A stretch of DNA of 64,000 nt, from positions 1,922,001 through 1,986,000 of the forward strand of contig CBDFKC010000003.1 in NCBI GenBank assembly GCA_965248685.1, in the 5' to 3' direction. Numbering within the stretch: position 1 is the stretch's first letter; the number at the start of each line of letters is the position of its first letter. The position numbers were made by a program, and so were the translations under genes. Below are positions 17,608 to 25,128 of this stretch, piece by piece. This stretch comes from VYFG01 sp965248685 (GTDB taxonomy: Bacteria > Pseudomonadota > Gammaproteobacteria > Arenicellales > Poriferihabitantaceae). The notes beneath the pieces were generated by a model, which saw only the letters and a list, made by a program, of their open reading frames with translations, was not told where the DNA came from and did not search any database.

Positions 17608-18837
17608 ATGAATAGTCAAACGCCCACAATTGATGGGGAAAAACTTATGCGCCGCCTGCAGGAATTGGGTGATGTAGGTAGGGAAGATGACGGACGACTA
17701 AGTCGGTTAGCGCTGTCGGATCAGGATAAAGCCGGTCGTGATCTAGTCTGTCATTGGATGCGGCAGTCCGGGCTCACTATTTCTATCGACGCCATCGGAA
17801 ATATTTTTGGTACCTGGGGCAGTAGTTTGGATCAGGCGCCGTTAATGATGGGTTCTCATATTGATTCAGTTATTAACAGTGGCATCTATGACGGGTGCTA
17901 TGGTGTGCTTTCTGGCCTGTCAGTAATTGAAGCATTACAGAAGCAGGTTGATACACCCAAGCGGCCAGTTACCGTAGCTATATTCACCAACGAAGAAGGC
18001 GTACGTTATGCTCCGGATATGATGGGGTCTTTGGTTTATGCCGGTGGCTATTCGTTAAATGACGCACTTGCCACCGAAGGTACCGATGGAACCATACTGG
18101 ATCAGGAACTCCGTCGAATCGGTTACGCCGGTCCGATGCTTCCGGGCTCGATTATTCCCCATGCATTTCTCGAAGTTCATGTAGAACAGGGTCCCATACT
18201 TGAAGCAGAAAGAATCGACATTGGTGCGGTGGAAAATCTCCAGGGAATATCCTGGCAACGTATTACTATAGAAGGAACGGCAAACCATGCTGGCACCACT
18301 CCAATGCGTTTACGCCATGACGCAGGTCACGCCGCGGCCCAGATCATGGTTCGAATTCGAGATTTTGTTACCACAACCAACGATACGACTGTAGTAACCG
18401 TTGGTACCATGTCCTATAGACCCAATGCGATAAATGTCATACCTGCGAAAGTGGTATTTACGGTAGATTTGAGAGATCCGACAGAACATATACTCCAGTC
18501 AGCAGAAGACGAACTCAGACAATTACTGAAACGGGTTTCCTGCGAAGAGGGCGTCACGGTTAAAACTGAACGACTTGCCAGATTTGAACCCGTCCAATTC
18601 GATCAAGATTTAGTCAAAGCAATTGAACAATCCTCCGCACTGCATAAATTTACCTGCCGCAGAATGACCTCGGGTGCGGGACACGACGCACAAATGATGT
18701 CCCGGATCTGCCCCTCCGCCATGATCTTCGTTCCTAGCCGTGATGGGATCAGCCACAACCCGAAAGAACATACCGACCAAGAAAACTTAATCAAAGGCGC
18801 AAACGTCCTACTAACCCTCGCCAAGCAATATATCTAG
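17608..18837 (+). CDS. M20-family N-carbamoyl amino acid hydrolase / allantoate amidohydrolase type
   Basis: 409 aa binuclear zinc hydrolase. The metal-binding motifs are MGSHIDSVINSGIYDGCYG (His and Asp, near residues 81-98), TNEEGVRYAPD (Glu pair), LEVHVEQGPILE and ISHNPKEHT near the C-terminus. A dimerisation domain holds GTANHAGTTPMRLRHDA and GAGHDAQMMS. This pattern defines the hydantoinase/carbamoylase group (N-carbamoyl-L-amino acid, allantoate and ureidoglycine hydrolases). It releases ammonia and CO2 or cleaves a carbamoyl group. A DDAH gene follows, making a role in urea- or guanidine-derived nitrogen salvage plausible. Confidence 0.82.
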   Translation: MNSQTPTIDGEKLMRRLQELGDVGREDDGRLSRLALSDQDKAGRDLVCHWMRQSGLTISIDAIGNIFGTWGSSLDQAPLMMGSHIDSVINSGIYDGCYGVLSGLSVIEALQKQVDTPKRPVTVAIFTNEEGVRYAPDMMGSLVYAGGYSLNDALATEGTDGTILDQELRRIGYAGPMLPGSIIPHAFLEVHVEQGPILEAERIDIGAVENLQGISWQRITIEGTANHAGTTPMRLRHDAGHAAAQIMVRIRDFVTTTNDTTVVTVGTMSYRPNAINVIPAKVVFTVDLRDPTEHILQSAEDELRQLLKRVSCEEGVTVKTERLARFEPVQFDQDLVKAIEQSSALHKFTCRRMTSGAGHDAQMMSRICPSAMIFVPSRDGISHNPKEHTDQENLIKGANVLLTLAKQYI

Positions 18838-18906
18838 TCTTTGTATAGTTTGGGGTTATTATGGGTTGGATTTGATTTTTAAATATTTGTGTGAGTGATT
18901 GGTGAT

Positions 18907-19668
18907 ATGTTTAGTAATGCAATTGTAAGAACGCCGGGAAAAAGTTTAGTTAATGGACTGACTTCTGCGAGTTTAGGAAAACCTAATTATCAAACGGCAC
19001 TGGGACAGCACGAGAGCTATATTGAGGCTTTGATCCGGTGTGGATTGGAGGTGACGGTTTTACCGCCTTGCGAAGAATATCCCGATTCAACGTTTGTTGA
19101 AGATGTGGCGTTGTGTACGCCACATTGTGCGATTATTACCAACCCAGGAGCAGTTTCTCGCCAAGGGGAAATAGAATCAATTCAAGAGGTTATTGGAGAG
19201 TATTTTTCGTCTGTTGAGAAAATCAATTTTCCAGGAACAATTGAAGCAGGTGATATTATGATGGTGGGTGATCATTATTATATCGGGCTGTCTGAACGGA
19301 CTAACCAAGCTGGGGCGAGTCAGATGATTTCAATATTAGCCAAGTATAATTTAACGGGCTCGGTGGTTACGCTGACAGAGGTTTTGCATCTAAAAACCGG
19401 GTTAGGCTATCTGGAAAATAATAATCTGCTAGCATGCGGAGAATTTTTACAAAAGGCCGAATTTAATAACCTACATCTTTTGCAGGTTGATGAGTCTGAA
19501 AGCTATGCGGCAAATTCTGTTTGGGTCAATGACAGAGTGTTGGTTCCAGCAGGTTTTGCCGAAACCGAAAAGCTTATAAATAACGCGGGATATCAAACAA
19601 TCCCGGTAGATGTTTCTGAGTTCCGTAAGTTAGATGGCGGATTGAGCTGCCTTTCGCTACGGTTTTAA
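18907..19668 (+). CDS. Dimethylarginine dimethylaminohydrolase family
   Basis: 253 aa from the ATG at 18907; a GTG at 18895 is an alternative. A pentein-fold hydrolase that turns N-methylated arginine into citrulline plus methylamines. Visible elements are PDSTFVEDVA (substrate-binding acidic residues), NPGAVSRQGE, VLHLKTGLGYL (catalytic His) and the C-terminal DGGLSCLSLRF with the nucleophilic Cys. The gene is visibly AT-richer and uses more TTA/ATT codons than its neighbours, which suggests acquisition by transfer. It lies between a carbamoyl-type hydrolase and a peptide importer, fitting breakdown of methylated arginine from proteins. Confidence 0.85.
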   Translation: MFSNAIVRTPGKSLVNGLTSASLGKPNYQTALGQHESYIEALIRCGLEVTVLPPCEEYPDSTFVEDVALCTPHCAIITNPGAVSRQGEIESIQEVIGEYFSSVEKINFPGTIEAGDIMMVGDHYYIGLSERTNQAGASQMISILAKYNLTGSVVTLTEVLHLKTGLGYLENNNLLACGEFLQKAEFNNLHLLQVDESESYAANSVWVNDRVLVPAGFAETEKLINNAGYQTIPVDVSEFRKLDGGLSCLSLRF

Positions 19669-19706
19669 AAACGCTGCGTAGTTTGCTGAAAACTCAGAGG
19701 GCTATA

Positions 19707-21317
19707 ATGAAAATAAGACTGGGTTTGATTCTGTTTTGTCTGCTGCTCGGAGGTTGTGATTTGGGTCCCAACAATGTGGAGCAAGGAAATCGAACTCAAG
19801 TCCTGCATATTGGCAACGGAACTGAACCCCAGGATTTGGATCCGCATATCGTCACCGGGGTCACGGAACACACTATAATTACCGCATTACTCGAAGGTCT
19901 GGTCGCTGAAAACCCTGAATCTTTGGCGCCTGTACCGGGTATGGCTGCATCCTGGCAAGTTTCTACCGATGGCCGAGTTTATACCTTTGCACTACAACCA
20001 GAAGCAGTGTGGTCTAATGGTGATCCGGTGACTGCCCAGGATTTTGTCTGGTCCTGGCAACGCCTGTTATCACCTTCTCTAGCCGCGGAGTATGCCTATC
20101 AATTGTTTCCCGTTCGCAATGCGCGTCGTTTTAATCACGGAGAACTTACTGACTTTTCTCAAGTGGGGGTGCACGCGCTGGACGATAAAACCCTGGTGGT
20201 GGAACTAGATAATCCGACCCCATACTTTTTATCGCTGTTATCTCATTACAGTACCTTTGCAGTCCATCCAACCACAGTATTGAAATATGGTGCGATGGAT
20301 GAGCGCGGAACCAAATGGACTCGTCCGGGAAACTTTGTGGGCAACGGGCCCTTTGTGCTAAAAAGTTGGCGACTAAATTATATTGTCGAAGTAACAAAGA
20401 ATCCCCGTTATTGGGATGCCTCGATGGTTAGACTCTCGGCGATAAGATTTTATCCAATTGATAATGCGTTGACCGAGGAACGAATGTTCCGCACCGGGGC
20501 ATTGCATGTAACCGGCTCCACTCCGTCGGAAAAAATTAAAACCTATCAGCAACAGTTTCCAACGCGTATTTCGATTAGTCCCTATCTTGGCACCTATTTC
20601 TATCGTTTTAATGTTACCAGGGCTCCGTTGAACGATTCGAGGGTAAGACGGGCATTGTCGATGGCCATTGATCGACAGATAATTATCGATGCAGTAACCA
20701 AAGGCGGCCAAATTCCAGCGTTTTCTTTTACTCCACCAAATACCCAGGGCTACTATCCACCACCGAGTCCCGTTTCCTACGATATAAAATCCGCACAATC
20801 TCTATTAGCCGAGGCGGGATTTGCCGAGGGCGAAGGTTTTCCTGAGCTGGAGCTTCTATATAACACCAGTGATGGGCATCGAAAAATCGCTGAAGCGATT
20901 CAGCAAATGTGGAAGACTGCCCTGGGCGTAAATATTCGCCTGACCAATACCGACTGGAAGGTTTATTTATCTCGAACCAGTAATCTTGACTACGATATTT
21001 CCCGGGCCGGCTGGATTGGCGACTATCCGGACCCAAATACATTCCTGGACATGATGTTGACCGACGGCGGCAATAACAGGACTGGATGGTCGAGCGCCAA
21101 GTATGATGAGCTTATTGCCCAAGCGGCAACGTTGTCAGATCAGGCCGAGCGCTACCAGGTCTTTCAGGATGCAGAAAGCATACTCGATCTGGAAGCGCCG
21201 TTACTACCAATATATACCTATACGCGAGTCGCCCTGCGATTACCTTCGGTAAAAGGATGGTATCCGAATATTCTTGACCACCACCCATTTAAGTTTGTCT
21301 ATCTGGATGATTCTTGA
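19707..21317 (+). CDS. oppA: Peptide ABC transporter solute-binding lipoprotein (OppA-like)
   Basis: 536 aa from the ATG at 19707; the frame extends to a TTG at 19683 but the signal sequence fits the ATG. A lipoprotein signal ends in LLLGGCDL, so it is anchored by lipid at that Cys. The family-5 solute-binding fold is shown by TEPQDLDPHIVTGV, the PVTAQDFVWSWQRLL element near residue 105, ALSMAIDRQII near 315 and GWIGDYPDPNTFLDM near 440. The last is typical of OppA/MppA. Its expected permease and ATPase genes lie 2 kb downstream, separated by hipBA. Confidence 0.88.
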   Translation: MKIRLGLILFCLLLGGCDLGPNNVEQGNRTQVLHIGNGTEPQDLDPHIVTGVTEHTIITALLEGLVAENPESLAPVPGMAASWQVSTDGRVYTFALQPEAVWSNGDPVTAQDFVWSWQRLLSPSLAAEYAYQLFPVRNARRFNHGELTDFSQVGVHALDDKTLVVELDNPTPYFLSLLSHYSTFAVHPTTVLKYGAMDERGTKWTRPGNFVGNGPFVLKSWRLNYIVEVTKNPRYWDASMVRLSAIRFYPIDNALTEERMFRTGALHVTGSTPSEKIKTYQQQFPTRISISPYLGTYFYRFNVTRAPLNDSRVRRALSMAIDRQIIIDAVTKGGQIPAFSFTPPNTQGYYPPPSPVSYDIKSAQSLLAEAGFAEGEGFPELELLYNTSDGHRKIAEAIQQMWKTALGVNIRLTNTDWKVYLSRTSNLDYDISRAGWIGDYPDPNTFLDMMLTDGGNNRTGWSSAKYDELIAQAATLSDQAERYQVFQDAESILDLEAPLLPIYTYTRVALRLPSVKGWYPNILDHHPFKFVYLDDS

Positions 21318-21580
21318 GGATTTGATTGGGCTAGATTTGAGTCAATTCTAAAAATGCACTTACTATCAACGCAGTGCCACCAAGATATCGTTTTTAAGTG
21401 CGGTGTACAGTATAGGACATTGTTTTAAATATATTATTTCCAGATGATTTTTCCACGACATCACAACAAAAATACCCCTCTCTCTTTTCAGCCACCATCT
21501 CGTCCGTATATCACGAAAACGTATTGAATTTATTAGATTAAAGTGAAATTTAAATAGTCCCCATAGGTGATTGAAAGTCT

Positions 21581-21609
21581 TTGCTAATATACCTGTATGC
21601 GTATATATT
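21581..21609 (+). promoter_or_regulatory. Candidate hipBA promoter
   Basis: TTGCTA (21581-21586) and TATATT (21604-21609), 17 bp apart, match the sigma-70 consensus at 4/6 and 5/6. Operator 1 covers the spacer and most of the -10 region, so repressor binding would block polymerase. Confidence 0.45.
21587..21606 (+). promoter_or_regulatory. Candidate HipB operator 1
   Basis: ATATAC-N8-GTATAT, a perfect 6-bp inverted repeat with an 8-bp spacer. The geometry resembles the known E. coli HipB operator (TATCC-N8-GGATA), though the arms differ. It matches operator 2 at 17 of 20 positions. Confidence 0.6.
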
Positions 21610-21642
21610 GTAATTATTCCCGCTCGCGTATACACAGATTTT

Positions 21643-21662
21643 ATATACCTGGTGGCGTATAT
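21643..21662 (+). promoter_or_regulatory. Candidate HipB operator 2
   Basis: A second ATATAC-N8-GTATAT inverted repeat, 56 bp downstream of the first and 30 bp before the hipB start codon. Sharing arms and spacer length with operator 1 supports binding of the same dimer at both. Confidence 0.6.
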
Positions 21663-21691
21663 TTTAGGTATTCGAGAAATATTGGATACCC

Positions 21692-21943
21692 ATGAAATAC
21701 CGAGCGCGAACCACCAAACAATTGGGAATGGCAATCCGTCGGGAACGGCGTAGACAAGGGCTTACCCAGGCTGAACTCGGGCGCAGGATTGGTATGCGTC
21801 AGGCGACTATATCCCGGCTGGAAGGCGGGGAGCCAGCAATGCAATTGCAAACGCTGGTAGAAGTGCTATCTGCTTTGAAGCTGGAAATAATTGTTGATCA
21901 GCGCGGTAAAACCTCGTTCGAATCCATTGAACATATATTCTGA
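21692..21943 (+). CDS. hipB: HipB-like antitoxin / XRE-family repressor
   Basis: 83 aa with a single Cro/C1-type helix-turn-helix: GLTQAELGRRIGMRQATISRLE at about residues 24-45, preceded by a basic RRERRRQ helix. The size matches HipB of type II hipBA modules, which binds operator DNA as a dimer and sequesters HipA. Its stop TGA shares one base with the hipA start (TGATG), so the two are translationally coupled. Autoregulation is likely through the paired inverted repeats just upstream. No strong ribosome-binding site is visible before the ATG. Confidence 0.85.
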   Translation: MKYRARTTKQLGMAIRRERRRQGLTQAELGRRIGMRQATISRLEGGEPAMQLQTLVEVLSALKLEIIVDQRGKTSFESIEHIF

Positions 21944-23262
21944 TGGCGCGTCCCCACCGGCATGCCCCGTTAGCCATCCATATCAATGGTCGCCTGGTTG
22001 CCGAATTACGAAAAGAAAGCTCGGGGGAGGTTGGGTTGCAATACAACTCCTCCTGGCTCAACTGGAAACACGCCTTTCCGATTTCTCTGTCCCTGCCGCT
22101 ACAGGAGGATCGCTACCAGGGAGACGTAGTGAACGTTGTTCTGGAGAACCTATTGCCAGAAAACAGTCAGACCCGCCAGCTTATTGCGGAAAGGGGCGGA
22201 ACTCGGTCAATCGACGCTTTTTCCGTGTTATCCCTGATCGGGGGTGATTGTATTGGTGCCTTGCAATTTACTCGTCAAAGTGTCCTTTCACCGAATGTTA
22301 AGGCAGTTGACGGTGACCCTATAACGGATCAGGAAATCAGAGCACTTCTGGTCAATTTGGAATCGACGCCATTTGGATTTAATGGAGAAAGTGAATTTAG
22401 AACAACCCTGTCCGGGTCCCGGAATAAATTGGCCTTGCTCTATATGAAAAATAGCCTGCAGCAAAATACCTGGTTTATACCGGGTCATGGCACGGCAACC
22501 ACACATATAATTAAACCACAGGATGGGTCGCTGGATTATGTGGATTATTCACAGCGGGTGGAAAACGAATTTTTGTGCATGCAATTTCTCTTAGTACTTG
22601 GTTTACCAGTGGCCCACACTTGGATCGATCGCTTCGCAGGACAAAAGGCATTAGTTATAGAACGGTTTGATCGGCACTGGAGCAAACAGGGAAAATTCCT
22701 CAGGGTACCCCAAGAAGATATTTGCCAGGCCTTGTCGATTCCATTGGCACAGAAATATGAAAGTGAAGGTGGTCCCGGAACAATTGAAATCTTGCGATTT
22801 TTAAAAGGCAGTGATGACCCTGAAAATGATCAGCGAATGTTTCTTTATGGACTATGCGTTTTTTGGTTGCTGGGTATTGTGAATGGACATGGAAAAAAGT
22901 TTAGTGTCTTTCTGCAACCGGGTGGAGGCTTCAAGCTCACACCATTTTACGGTATCGTTTCGGGCCAGCCTTGGGTAGATGATGGAAACTTGCCGCGAAA
23001 AAGAATGACAATGGCAATGGCCGTTGGTAATAAACACATTTTTAATTTTGACCAAATCGTACCGCAACACTTTGTTGAGTCCGCTGAATCTGTAGGAGTA
23101 AGAGGGGATGTGGTTAGAGATATTTTGCAACACCTTCGCAGCAGCATGCCACTGGTCATCAAGAATGTCATTGACGGACTCCCACTCGGCTATCCCGTTG
23201 CGCTGCGCAATGCAATCGTCAACGGCGTGCGACGACGTCTGGGGTTAATTCCTGCAGCCTGA
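21943..23262 (+). CDS. hipA: HipA-family protein with degenerate kinase active site
   Basis: 439 aa, the full length of E. coli HipA (440 aa), with the N-terminal HipA_N region and the C-terminal kinase lobe (RVENEFLCMQFLLVLGLPV, ALVIERFDRHW, LRVPQEDICQALSIP, KYESEGGPG). E. coli HipA is a Ser/Thr kinase that phosphorylates GltX. By comparison with that sequence from memory, the catalytic loop DGHAKN is NGHGKK here (Asn314 for Asp309, Lys319 for Asn314), the metal-binding Asp332 in TPFYD is Gly337, and the autophosphorylated Ser150 is Thr155. The ATP-contact Lys in THIIK is kept. The frame is intact, so this looks like a maintained pseudokinase. It ends 23 bp before oppB. Confidence 0.88.
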   Translation: MARPHRHAPLAIHINGRLVAELRKESSGEVGLQYNSSWLNWKHAFPISLSLPLQEDRYQGDVVNVVLENLLPENSQTRQLIAERGGTRSIDAFSVLSLIGGDCIGALQFTRQSVLSPNVKAVDGDPITDQEIRALLVNLESTPFGFNGESEFRTTLSGSRNKLALLYMKNSLQQNTWFIPGHGTATTHIIKPQDGSLDYVDYSQRVENEFLCMQFLLVLGLPVAHTWIDRFAGQKALVIERFDRHWSKQGKFLRVPQEDICQALSIPLAQKYESEGGPGTIEILRFLKGSDDPENDQRMFLYGLCVFWLLGIVNGHGKKFSVFLQPGGGFKLTPFYGIVSGQPWVDDGNLPRKRMTMAMAVGNKHIFNFDQIVPQHFVESAESVGVRGDVVRDILQHLRSSMPLVIKNVIDGLPLGYPVALRNAIVNGVRRRLGLIPAA

Positions 23263-23285
23263 GGTATGCTCAGAACCTAATTAAT

Positions 23286-24209
23286 ATGACAAAGATTATA
23301 TTTCATCGATTATTGCAGGGTATCCCGGTTTTACTGATCGTGGTGACCGTTACTTTTTTTCTGGTTCGGGCTGCACCGGGAGGCCCTTTCGATGCCGAAC
23401 GTACCCTGCCCGCCGAAGTCATTAAAAACCTGGAAGCCCGCTATCATCTGGACGATCCGGTCTATCTGCAATATTTTAATTACCTGAAAAATCTGGTCCA
23501 GGGAGATTTCGGGCCCTCGTTTCGCTATCCTAATCGCAGCGTTACCGAGCTCATTGCCACTGGGCTACCGATTACAGTGGAACTCGCGATCTATGCCATT
23601 TTATTTGCCATCGTAGTTGGCGTTGCCGCGGGAATGATTGCAGCGGTTAAACCAAATACGCTGCAGGACTATCTGCCGATGTCATTGGCGATGTCAGGAA
23701 TTTGTTTCCCATCGTTCTTATTGGGGCCATTGCTAGTTTTAATATTTGGTATCTGGTTGCAATGGTTACCGGTATCAGGATGGGGTTATTCGCCCGGTGA
23801 TAAGATCCTGCCAGTGGTGACCCTTGGTTCAGCCTATGCTGCATATATTTCTCGATTAGCCAGGGGTGGCATGCTGGAGATTCTATCCCAGGACTTTATT
23901 CGTACAGCACGGGCCAAAGGATTGTCCACATCGGTTATTTTATTGCGCCACGCGATACGCGGCGGACTCTCTCCAGTAGTGGCCTTTATGGGGCCCGCTA
24001 TTGCAGGTTTGTTAACCGGATCTTTTGTCGTAGAAACCATTTTCCAGATCCCCGGGCTCGGCAGATTCTATATTCAGGCAGCGTTCAATCGGGACTACAC
24101 CATGATCCTTGGAACCACAATACTATTATCCTGTTTAATCGTCTTGCTAAATATTGTGGCGGACTTGATAGCGTTATGGATGAATCCCAGATTGCGCCGT
24201 AACCACTAG
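23286..24209 (+). CDS. oppB: Oligopeptide ABC transporter permease OppB
   Basis: 307 aa inner-membrane permease with about six helices. It begins with the DppB/OppB signature LLQGIPVLLIVVTVTFFLVR and contains AAPGGPFDAERTLP. A GDFGPSFRYPNRSVTELI element precedes the membrane domain, and the EAA-type loop SQDFIRTARAKGLSTSVIL lies near residue 205. It starts 23 bp after hipA, so the hip promoter probably reads into it. The cognate oppA is 2 kb upstream on the other side of hipBA. Confidence 0.9.
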   Translation: MTKIIFHRLLQGIPVLLIVVTVTFFLVRAAPGGPFDAERTLPAEVIKNLEARYHLDDPVYLQYFNYLKNLVQGDFGPSFRYPNRSVTELIATGLPITVELAIYAILFAIVVGVAAGMIAAVKPNTLQDYLPMSLAMSGICFPSFLLGPLLVLIFGIWLQWLPVSGWGYSPGDKILPVVTLGSAYAAYISRLARGGMLEILSQDFIRTARAKGLSTSVILLRHAIRGGLSPVVAFMGPAIAGLLTGSFVVETIFQIPGLGRFYIQAAFNRDYTMILGTTILLSCLIVLLNIVADLIALWMNPRLRRNH

Positions 24210-24225
24210 TGTAAGTGTATTAAAT

Positions 24226-25128
24226 ATGGCAGAGACGGCAAAAGTGTTACAGCAAATCCAGTTCGAGGTGGGAAGATCTCTTTGGCAGGATGCGTGGTCA
24301 AGACTGAAACGAAATCGGTTGGCGATGTTTGGATTAGGAGTAATTATATTTTTTATTGGTGTATCGATTCTGACTCCGTTGATTGCACCCTATGCTTATG
24401 AAACCCAGGATCTATCCCTGGGGGCGGCGCCACCTTCACTAACCCATTGGCTTGGGACCGACACCCTGGGTCGCGACCAATTGACTCGATTGATGTATGG
24501 CGGGAGAATCTCGTTGCTGGTTGGGTTTGCCGCCACCGCGGTTTCCCTTGTGGTTGGAGTTTTGTGGGGAACCATCGCCGGTTACACAGGGGGGCGTGTC
24601 GACAACGTCATGATGCGCATTGTCGATATTTTATACGCACTACCATTTATGATTTTTGTCATTTTGTTAATGGTGGTGTTTGGTCAGAGTTTTATCCTGT
24701 TGTTTCTGGCGATTGGGTTAGTTGAATGGTTAACCATGGCACGTATCGTGCGCGGACAGGTTCAATCGCTGCGCCAGCAGGAATTTATTAGTGCCGCCGT
24801 CGTCACCGGATTGTCAGACTGGCAGATAATGGCGAGGCATATCATCCCAAATATCATCGGTCCGGTAATTGTCTACATTACCCTCACTATTCCCGGGGTC
24901 ATGCTATTCGAAGCATTTCTCAGTTTTCTCGGTCTCGGAATTCAACCACCTCAAAGTTCCTGGGGCGTTTTGATTTCAACCGGGGTTGAAACCATGGAGG
25001 AGTATCCGTGGTTGCTAATATTTCCGGGACTGGCGTTGTCGCTTACCTTGTTTTCATTAAACTTTCTTGGCGATGGATTGCGTGATGCGCTTGATCCACG
25101 CTCTTCCAGAGAACAGGTAAAGCAGTGA
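24226..25128 (+). CDS. oppC: Oligopeptide ABC transporter permease OppC
   Basis: 300 aa. An N-terminal OppC_N helix (SRLKRNRLAMFGLGVIIFF, about residues 26-50) precedes five further helices. It carries HWLGTDTLGRDQLTRLMYGG near residue 80, typical of OppC/DppC, and an EAA loop QEFISAAVVTGLSDWQIMAR near residue 187. The conserved AFLSFLGLGIQPPQSSWG follows. Its stop overlaps the GTG start of the ATPase gene by four bases (GTGA). Confidence 0.9.
   Translation: MAETAKVLQQIQFEVGRSLWQDAWSRLKRNRLAMFGLGVIIFFIGVSILTPLIAPYAYETQDLSLGAAPPSLTHWLGTDTLGRDQLTRLMYGGRISLLVGFAATAVSLVVGVLWGTIAGYTGGRVDNVMMRIVDILYALPFMIFVILLMVVFGQSFILLFLAIGLVEWLTMARIVRGQVQSLRQQEFISAAVVTGLSDWQIMARHIIPNIIGPVIVYITLTIPGVMLFEAFLSFLGLGIQPPQSSWGVLISTGVETMEEYPWLLIFPGLALSLTLFSLNFLGDGLRDALDPRSSREQVKQ

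Larger units (their letters stand above)
21318..21691 (+). promoter_or_regulatory. AT-rich intergenic region upstream of hipB
   Basis: 374 bp between oppA and hipB, much AT-richer than the flanking genes. The last 110 bp contain a promoter-like sequence, two matching inverted repeats and three GCGTATA heptamers at 21599, 21626 and 21655 (27 and 29 bp apart, close to helical phasing). No convincing terminator for oppA and no convincing gene was seen in the first 250 bp. Confidence 0.6.

Noticed and set aside
21366..21734. 122-aa minus-strand ORF across the oppA-hipB intergenic region
   Set aside because: It runs through the operators and the hipB start, has an unlikely composition and no recognisable domain. 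The regulatory reading explains the region better.
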